From Pseudomonadota bacterium (GTDB lineage Bacteria; Myxococcota_A; Bradymonadia; UBA4248), in NCBI GenBank assembly GCA_009786045.1, contig WQTY01000027.1, positions 1 to 11,670 on the forward strand: 11,670 nucleotides of DNA, read 5' to 3'. A program made the position numbers and the translations under genes. The notes under the pieces were generated by a model. That model searched no databases. It was given only the letters and a program-made list of their open reading frames with translations, and was not told the origin of the DNA. Below are positions 7,879 to 11,670 of this stretch, in pieces. Positions within the stretch are counted from its first letter, which is position 1. Every line of letters starts with the position of its first letter.

Positions 7879-7911
7879 GCGCGGCTATGGGGTTGCCCCC
7901 ATACGCCGCGC
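7879..7911 (-). terminator. Large GC-rich hairpin after the MFS gene
   Basis: GCGCGGC (7879-7885) pairs with GCCGCGC (7905-7911), and TATGGGG (7886-7892) pairs with CCCCATA (7897-7903). One base is bulged at 7904 and the loop has four bases. It starts 13 nt after the MFS stop on the minus strand. There is no U-tract right after it, so it may stabilise the mRNA end rather than terminate. The GTTGCCCCC core also occurs in the hairpin at 103-117. Confidence 0.5.
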
Positions 7912-7924
7912 ATGACACCTGGGA

Positions 7925-9424
7925 TCAGGCAGTCGCCTCTGCCGCTTCAGCGCTCTCCCCAGAGTCAGAAGCTGCCTCTGAGCCAGAACCAGGAGAGGGT
8001 GCCCCACCCTTGCCGCCACCCTTTTGAGCTCCAGGCTTCACCGACGCATTCCATATGCGAATGCACAAGAACAAACCCACCACAACCACCGGCAACATCG
8101 CCATCGGCCAAGCCCACCAGTTGGCTGGATCCGAGACCACTTCGATACCGTCTCGCGTCATATCCGGCAACACTGCACCAAGGATAAACGCCTGCAATCC
8201 CGTTCCAAGATACACGAACGCATCAATAATGCCCGTCGCAATGCCCGCATTCTTGCTGCCGCCAAAGTCCATCGTGGCTGTCCCGGAAAGCATACCATGC
8301 ACACCGAACACGCAAAGCATGATGAACGCAAGCGAAATGCCAAGGAATACATTGTCCAGCACAAAGAAGATGGCAATCGTGCCAGCCAGCATACCCATAT
8401 ACAGAATCGCCGCCACCGGCCCCCGACGCGATTTAAACACATAGTCCGAAATAATGCCCGCAAAGATGCCCGCAAAGATACCCACCACACAAAGCACCAT
8501 TCCCCAATTTGAAAACACAAAATCATCCTTATGCACCGCCAGCATCTTCTGCACCGTCGGCCCCCACTGCATGATGGCATTGCGCATATAGCCCGAACAA
8601 AATTCGATAGCCGCTACCGTCAGAATAATGGGATTAGACAAAAGCTTCTTAAAGACCTGAATGGCCTTAAGCTGAGGTCCTGTGTCATCACTCGTCGCAT
8701 CGCCTGTGTTGAAATCCTCAAGACCAGCTTTGCTCGGGTTGTCGCGAATCACAAAGAACGATACCACAAACATCACAAACAACACCGCCGAGGGGATTAA
8801 AAAGACATAGTTCACACCCAAATTCTTAAGAATAATCGGGTTCCAGTCGTACGCAAAGTACACACCAAGCGATATCAAAATACCAAACATTCCGCCAATC
8901 ACACCGCGCTCCCGCACGTGGAACCAGAATGCATTCACCTTGATAATCGACACCGCCCCAAAACTCTGGAAATACATGTTGACCGCATAGAGCACCGTAA
9001 AGGCTGTTGTCAGATTTATCCCACTGTCCCTGCCAAATACCAGGAATAACCCCATCAGGAGATTCGCAAACGACGACCCAGCCAAGGCAATCAACATCGT
9101 CGTACGCCCGCCAAGCTTGTCACAAAGCGGCCCGTTGATAAGGAAACTGCAGCCGTAGGTAATCGCCCCGATCCCAAAAATCATGCCAAAATCAGAGTTT
9201 GACATCAAACCTTCAGCATCAAGCTGAACCTTGGCAACCGTCAAATTGTAACGCCCAAAATACAAAAATGCGTAAGCAAGACCAAGCACTACCCAATTTA
9301 AACGCCGGCGCCGCACAAACGCAAGGCTATGGGTGATCTCCACCTTCGGGAGACGCTTAACGACAACGCCAATCACACCCAAAAGTATGAGGATTGGCAA
9401 TAATTGCAGGATAAACTCTTTCAT
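7925..9424 (-). CDS. MFS transporter, organophosphate:phosphate antiporter-like
   Basis: This 499-residue inner-membrane protein resembles the GlpT/UhpT/UhpC branch of the major facilitator superfamily. These proteins import sugar phosphates or glycerol 3-phosphate in exchange for phosphate, or act as sensors. NGPLCDKLGGR (97-107) matches the MFS loop 2-3 signature. Arg58 (LYFGRYN) and Arg281 (SGYMRNA) sit where the two phosphate-binding arginines of GlpT lie, in the first canonical helix and in helix 7. An extra hydrophobic N-terminal helix (about 4-22) precedes the usual set, separated by a basic stretch. The last 35 or so residues form a Gly/Ser/Ala/Glu-rich tail, likely disordered. The ATG at 9424 has AGGAGAG at good spacing. 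No glycerol or hexose-phosphate enzymes are nearby, so the substrate is unknown. Confidence 0.88.
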   Translation of the reverse strand: MKEFILQLLPILILLGVIGVVVKRLPKVEITHSLAFVRRRRLNWVVLGLAYAFLYFGRYNLTVAKVQLDAEGLMSNSDFGMIFGIGAITYGCSFLINGPLCDKLGGRTTMLIALAGSSFANLLMGLFLVFGRDSGINLTTAFTVLYAVNMYFQSFGAVSIIKVNAFWFHVRERGVIGGMFGILISLGVYFAYDWNPIILKNLGVNYVFLIPSAVLFVMFVVSFFVIRDNPSKAGLEDFNTGDATSDDTGPQLKAIQVFKKLLSNPIILTVAAIEFCSGYMRNAIMQWGPTVQKMLAVHKDDFVFSNWGMVLCVVGIFAGIFAGIISDYVFKSRRGPVAAILYMGMLAGTIAIFFVLDNVFLGISLAFIMLCVFGVHGMLSGTATMDFGGSKNAGIATGIIDAFVYLGTGLQAFILGAVLPDMTRDGIEVVSDPANWWAWPMAMLPVVVVGLFLCIRIWNASVKPGAQKGGGKGGAPSPGSGSEAASDSGESAEAAEATA

Positions 9425-9862
9425 GAACTCTCCTCAGATCTTCGAGAGGGTGAACACTCACCTGGCATATGGGCCGGACACAGACCTGCGCGCCCTTTCC
9501 CTGCCAGATTTCACATGCATACGGCCAGACTTCAACGCTAAAATCAGCGTTTTCTCACACGTCACACAAACACAAATAAGCATAGCTTACTCTATGGACG
9601 TCATGGGCAGGTCAACTTGGCTGTGCCTTTCCGATGGCGATACCGTTCTCCCGATACCACAGGCACACATCAACCTGATGCCTTCGTCAAACACGCTCTC
9701 CATGAGCGCAGAACAAAGGCGGCACGCGCTGCACGCTCATGGGCAGCGCTGCCAGAAAACAACCTCATCCGCGAACAAGGCACAAGCCTGCATGACACAA
9801 GCCTGTTTCGACACAAAGAGAAATGCCGGCTTCGGCAAACACGCCTGAGCCAGGTAACCAGC
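9425..9862. other. Intergenic region upstream of the MFS gene, no gene recognised
   Basis: This 438-bp stretch has no ORF with family signatures. It contains a 5-bp inverted repeat, TAAGC-ATA-GCTTA (9576-9588), and another close to the MFS start, GGTGA-ACAC-TCACC (9449-9462). Either could be an operator. A TTGACC on the minus strand near 9616-9621 lacks a well-spaced -10 box. The sequence CAGGCTTGTG occurs twice in tandem on the minus strand (about 9784-9809). The region may hold the promoter and regulatory sites of the transporter. Confidence 0.5.
9449..9462. promoter_or_regulatory. Inverted repeat near the MFS start, possible operator
   Basis: GGTGA and TCACC flank a 4-nt centre (ACAC), 25 nt upstream of the MFS start codon. 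A repressor site or a small mRNA hairpin close to the ribosome site are both possible. Arms this short can arise by chance. Confidence 0.3.
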
Positions 9863-10591
9863 TCAATGATGCAGTGCCGAAACCTCGGCCGCATCAAAGT
9901 AAAGAATCCGCTGGCAGTTCTGACAGCACTCCAGCGAATTTTGACGCTGAAGCTGGATGAATGCCTGCGGCTGAAGCTTCATATGGCAGCCGGAACACGT
10001 CCCCAAAGAAGCCGACACTGCCGCCATCCCAGAACGCTTGCTGCGGATAAAACGATACCTCGCCAAAATCTGCGGGTTGATCTTCTTGGCCATCTCGTCA
10101 GATTTCGCCTGCAAAGCCCTGACCTTACCCTCGATCGCCGCAGATGCCTCATCGACACTCTTGCGGTTGGCATCGATCTCGTCACGGAGCAGCGCATACT
10201 CTGCACCATGCTTCTCTATCACCGCTTCCGCTTCAGTGATGGCCGATTGAAGCTGCTCAATTTCCCCCTCAATCTGTGTCATCATCTTCTTAAAGTTCTC
10301 GATCTCACGCTCTACCGCCGCATAGTCACGTGAATTCGTCACCGCATTAAACTTTGTCTTCGCGTGATCATGCCCTTTTCGAATCTCCTGAAGCTCCGCC
10401 TGCTTAATAGACAAAAGCTTCTGCGTGTCGGCCAGGCTCTCTCGATGACGAAACAAAGTATGATCGAGTTCCTCAAGCAATTCCGTATCGGCATCGACTT
10501 TTTCCCGACGCTTCTCCACATCGCTGCGAAGTGCCTCCTGCTCCAAATCTATCCGTTGGAGGTTGATCAACGTTTCAATCTGCTCTTTCAA
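9863..10591 (-). CDS. Coiled-coil protein with C-terminal C4 zinc ribbon
   Basis: The 242-residue protein has a long heptad-rich alpha-helical region (about 1-180) and a C-terminal zinc ribbon with Cys199 and Cys202 (CSGC) and Cys223 and Cys226 (CQNC). This matches the widespread bacterial family of coiled-coil proteins with a C4-type zinc-ribbon tail, often annotated as putative nucleic-acid-binding proteins. Its biochemical role is not settled, although such proteins have been linked to RNA or transcription. The start appears to be TTG at 10591, with GAGAG seven bases upstream. No in-frame ATG occurs before residue 103 (10285), and the coiled coil begins right at the TTG. The coding region begins only 24 nt after an intrinsic terminator, so expression may need read-through from the tRNA promoter. 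No gene for the usual neighbours of this family is visible. Confidence 0.88.
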   Translation of the reverse strand: MKEQIETLINLQRIDLEQEALRSDVEKRREKVDADTELLEELDHTLFRHRESLADTQKLLSIKQAELQEIRKGHDHAKTKFNAVTNSRDYAAVEREIENFKKMMTQIEGEIEQLQSAITEAEAVIEKHGAEYALLRDEIDANRKSVDEASAAIEGKVRALQAKSDEMAKKINPQILARYRFIRSKRSGMAAVSASLGTCSGCHMKLQPQAFIQLQRQNSLECCQNCQRILYFDAAEVSALHH

Positions 10592-10615
10592 AGGTCTGCT
10601 CTCAGTTTGATACCC

Positions 10616-10654
10616 AAAAAAAAGGCCCGCGTCCGAATACCTCGAACCCGAGCC
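10616..10654 (-). terminator. Intrinsic terminator between the small ORF and the zinc-ribbon gene
   Basis: On the minus strand GGCTCG pairs with CGGGCC (6 bp, one G-U). A G-G mismatch follows, then GTTCGA pairs with TCGGAC (6 bp) around a 5-nt loop (GGTAT). Eight T residues follow at once (10623 to 10616). This is a strong Rho-independent terminator for the tRNA transcript. Its place, 6 nt after a small ORF and 24 nt before the next start codon, also suits an attenuator. Confidence 0.85.
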
Positions 10655-10660
10655 AGCTTG

Positions 10661-10747
10661 CTAATCTATTTCGTAGAAATCGCCAATAGTGCGCGACGAT
10701 ATTGCTCGTCGAATGCCGTCAAGATGACCTGTATTCGTCTGTCGCAT
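10661..10747 (-). CDS. 28-residue ORF between tRNA and terminator, possible leader peptide
   Basis: An ATG at 10747 is preceded by GGAG at 5-nt spacing and opens a 28-codon frame that ends in TAG six bases before the terminator stem. It begins 20 nt after the mature tRNA end. The peptide starts MRQTNTGHLD and ends IGDFYEID. It is mixed in charge, with no membrane helix or signal peptide. Four of the codons are isoleucine, and two of these are AUA (codons 16 and 27). There are three CGA arginine codons. The good ribosome site and the tight position against the terminator argue that it is translated. It could be an attenuator leader, a small protein, or chance. I do not recognise any homologue, and conservation has not been checked. 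Confidence 0.5.
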   Translation of the reverse strand: MRQTNTGHLDGIRRAISSRTIGDFYEID

Positions 10748-10767
10748 CGTCACTCCATTTAACCTAA

Positions 10768-10841
10768 TGGACCCACAGGGACTTGAACCCCGAACCCGCT
10801 GATTATGAGTCAGCTGCTCTAACCGATTGAGCTATAGGTCC
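10768..10841 (-). tRNA. tRNA with CAU anticodon, probably tRNA-Ile2
   Basis: A complete 74-nt cloverleaf can be folded. The acceptor stem is GGACCTA/TGGGTCC, the D-arm has GCTC/GAGC stems, the anticodon stem is GCTGA/TCAGC with loop CTCATAA, the variable loop has five bases, and the T-arm is CGGGG-TTCAAGT-CCCTG. The discriminator is A and the CCA tail is not encoded. The CAU anticodon fits either elongator Met or Ile2, whose C34 is changed to lysidine by TilS so that it reads AUA. The pairs C4-G69 and C5-G68 and the wording CTCATAAT favour Ile2, as I recall the TilS recognition rules. Automatic tools often call such genes tRNA-Met. Confidence 0.95.
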
Positions 10842-10886
10842 ATCCACAAAAGCAACGCACAAAAAAGAGCGCTGCCCACGCGGCCG

Positions 10887-10915
10887 CTTATATCGGGTGA
10901 TGAAGCTGTTGTAAA
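10887..10915 (-). promoter_or_regulatory. Sigma70-type promoter of the tRNA transcript
   Basis: TTTACA (10910-10915), an exact 17-nt spacer and TATAAG (10887-10892) lie on the minus strand, about 46 nt before the tRNA. The bases right after the -10 box are very GC-rich (CGGCCGCG). Such a discriminator is typical of stable-RNA promoters under stringent control by ppGpp. Confidence 0.75.
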
Positions 10916-11016
10916 GAATTTTTGCCCACAAACGCCCACACGATTCGGCCAGAGTTTTTTCTCTTTTACGCGGGGAGCAGGAACAAAAAAATACGCCGAA
11001 AAAACCAGGGCTGTGC

Positions 11017-11022
11017 TAGAAG
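11017..11022 (+). promoter_or_regulatory. Candidate extended -10 box for the NifU-like gene
   Basis: TG-C-TAGAAG on the plus strand, 64 nt before the start codon, resembles an extended -10 element. No good -35 box is seen at 17 nt. The region 10842-11086 must hold this gene's promoter as well as the divergent tRNA promoter. Confidence 0.3.
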
Positions 11023-11086
11023 CCGCTCATTGCTGGTGCAGGCCACCCATAAAACTTCTCGACACCATGACGCATAAGGCTACATC

Positions 11087-11323
11087 ATGAGACTTGAAAT
11101 CGAAAAAACGCTCGACACGCTCCGGCCCATGCTGCACGCAGACGGCGGCGATATCGAGTTCCTGGATTACTTCAACCACATCGTACTCGTCAGGTTAACA
11201 GGCGCATGCGAAGGTTGCCCGCATGCCAACCTCACGCTTAAAAATGGCATCGAAAAAAAACTCGTCGAACTCTACCCGGAGATCCTGGCCGTTCGCGACA
11301 TTAACCTCGGAGACGATGAGTAG
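11087..11323 (+). CDS. NifU C-terminal-domain Fe-S scaffold or carrier protein
   Basis: The 78-residue protein is a free-standing NifU C-terminal (Nfu-type) domain. DGGDIEF (19-25) and the cluster-binding CEGCP (Cys41 and Cys44) followed by NLTLKNGIEKKL (48-59) and PEI (64-66) are the family's signatures. Such proteins hold a [4Fe-4S] cluster between two monomers through the paired CxxC motifs and pass it on to apo-enzymes. The size is that of a single domain without the N-terminal A-type extension of NfuA. The ATG at 11087 has TAAGG seven bases upstream. It is the only plus-strand gene, divergent from the tRNA. No isc, suf or nif genes are nearby. Confidence 0.95.
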   Translation: MRLEIEKTLDTLRPMLHADGGDIEFLDYFNHIVLVRLTGACEGCPHANLTLKNGIEKKLVELYPEILAVRDINLGDDE

Positions 11324-11347
11324 GGGCTAATAATTATTCGCCCCTAC
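11320..11347. terminator. Near-perfect 28-nt palindrome at the NifU-like stop codon
   Basis: GTAGGGGC (11320-11327) and GCCCCTAC (11340-11347) are perfect complements. The ten bases between them, AATAATTATT, are themselves a palindrome, leaving only one mismatched pair. The TAG stop lies in the left arm. No U-tract follows on the plus strand, so it may be an atypical terminator, an mRNA end stabiliser or a protein-binding site. Confidence 0.6.
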
Positions 11348-11612
11348 TGCTTCTGCAATCGCAGCAACCAGGCCGCTTCTACAGAGATAAAATTTGTTCA
11401 ATTTTTGAATCCGATTCAGACATGACACCTATTCCACACAAGCAATGCGCAGCATTGCAGGGGGCGTGGGGGAACAAGTTCCCCCATAAAAAACTAAAGA
11501 AGCCGGGCGTTGCGGGGCCGGCGCCTGAGGCCCCGCAGTGGGGGTAGCCGCGTATCGCGCTCGCCGAAATGTCCATCTTCGTCGTCAGCGGCGTCGTTGT
11601 GGTCGGTCACGT
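11348..11612. other. Intergenic region with GC hairpins leading into the right repeat
   Basis: No credible gene is seen. Two perfect hairpins stand out: GGGGGAAC/GTTCCCCC (11468-11475 with 11478-11485) and TGCGGGGCC/GGCCCCGCA (11511-11519 with 11529-11537). Bases 11546-11565 are the probable right-copy terminus of the dispersed repeat. A 65-codon minus-strand frame here looks like chance. Confidence 0.6.
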
Positions 11613-11670
11613 ACGAAGTACGCTCCCTTCCACGCCTCCTTGCTTCCTAGAATCTGCACCATTTCGACGC
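11540..11670. repeat. Right partial copy of the dispersed intergenic repeat
   Basis: The last 58 bases repeat the first 58 of the window with one mismatch. The part before the match (11540-11612) shows what lies to the left of the shared core. It includes GCGGCGTCG (11588-11596), the perfect complement of CGACGCCGC at 53-61, and a small CGTAC-GAA-GTACG hairpin at the core edge. The element runs off the window end. Confidence 0.8.

Larger units (their letters stand above)
7523..7924. other. Intergenic region between the MFS gene and ftsZ
   Basis: This 402-bp stretch has no credible gene. The half near ftsZ should hold its promoter, but I could not pick out a convincing -35/-10 pair. The half near the MFS stop has three stacked inverted repeats (7807-7834, 7854-7869 and 7879-7911) that probably end or process the MFS transcript. 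Confidence 0.6.

Noticed and set aside
9333..9848. 171-codon plus-strand frame in the gap upstream of the MFS gene
   Set aside because: It starts inside the MFS gene on the other strand and shows no family motif or credible ribosome site.
9617..10333. 238-codon plus-strand frame opposite the coiled-coil zinc-ribbon gene
   Set aside because: It is a shadow of the heptad-rich gene. The minus-strand product has clear CxxC pairs.
10768..10841. tRNA gene as an integration site of a mobile element
   Set aside because: No integrase and no duplicated tRNA 3' end are present in the window.
10827..11090. 87-codon plus-strand frame ending at the NifU-like start codon with an ATGA overlap
   Set aside because: It begins inside the tRNA and runs through its promoter. 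The product has no recognisable features, although the overlap looks like a coupled gene.
11379..11576. 65-codon minus-strand frame across the right-end hairpins
   Set aside because: It is made of GC-hairpin and repeat sequence with no ribosome site and no plausible protein.
1..11670. CRISPR array or tandem repeats
   Set aside because: No regularly spaced direct repeats were seen. The only long repeat is the pair at the two ends.

Overview
This window looks like a chromosomal fragment from a Gram-negative bacterium. It carries housekeeping genes: ftsZ, a PBP2/RodA pair, a trmJ-like tRNA methyltransferase, a tRNA with a CAU anticodon and a small NifU-type Fe-S protein. By eye the GC content is mid-range, but I did not compute it. 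A zinc-ribbon membrane protein with a long linker and a coiled-coil C4 zinc-ribbon protein hint at a deltaproteobacterial type of organism (Myxococcota or Bradymonadota). That placement is a weak inference.

Almost every gene is on the minus strand, so the layout is read from the right-hand end. A sigma70-type promoter (-35 at 10910-10915, -10 at 10887-10892) drives the CAU-anticodon tRNA (10768-10841), most likely tRNA-Ile2, which reads AUA. A 28-codon ORF with its own ribosome binding site follows, then a strong intrinsic terminator, and 24 nt later a coiled-coil zinc-ribbon gene that starts with TTG. This order resembles an attenuator, and the small ORF contains two AUA codons. After a 438-bp gap comes an organophosphate-antiporter-like MFS transporter. 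A 402-bp intergenic region with stacked inverted repeats precedes ftsZ.

The left half is a same-strand run: ftsZ, trmJ-like, a zinc-ribbon four-helix membrane protein, a small secreted protein, PBP2 (mrdA) and RodA. The last four are tightly packed: there is a 34-nt overlap, then a TGATG overlap, then a 60-nt gap. The two unrecognised envelope proteins sit directly upstream of PBP2, where many bacteria have mreC and mreD. They are candidates for new accessory factors of the wall-synthesis machinery. The run also places the division tubulin next to the elongation synthase.

At the far right a plus-strand gene for a NifU C-terminal-domain protein diverges from the tRNA and ends inside a near-perfect palindrome. 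The first 58 and last 58 bases are the same sequence with one mismatch. The window is therefore bounded by two copies of a dispersed repeat, or it is a contig broken at such a repeat. Together the two partial copies outline a palindrome-rich element of about 240 bp with imperfect inverted ends.
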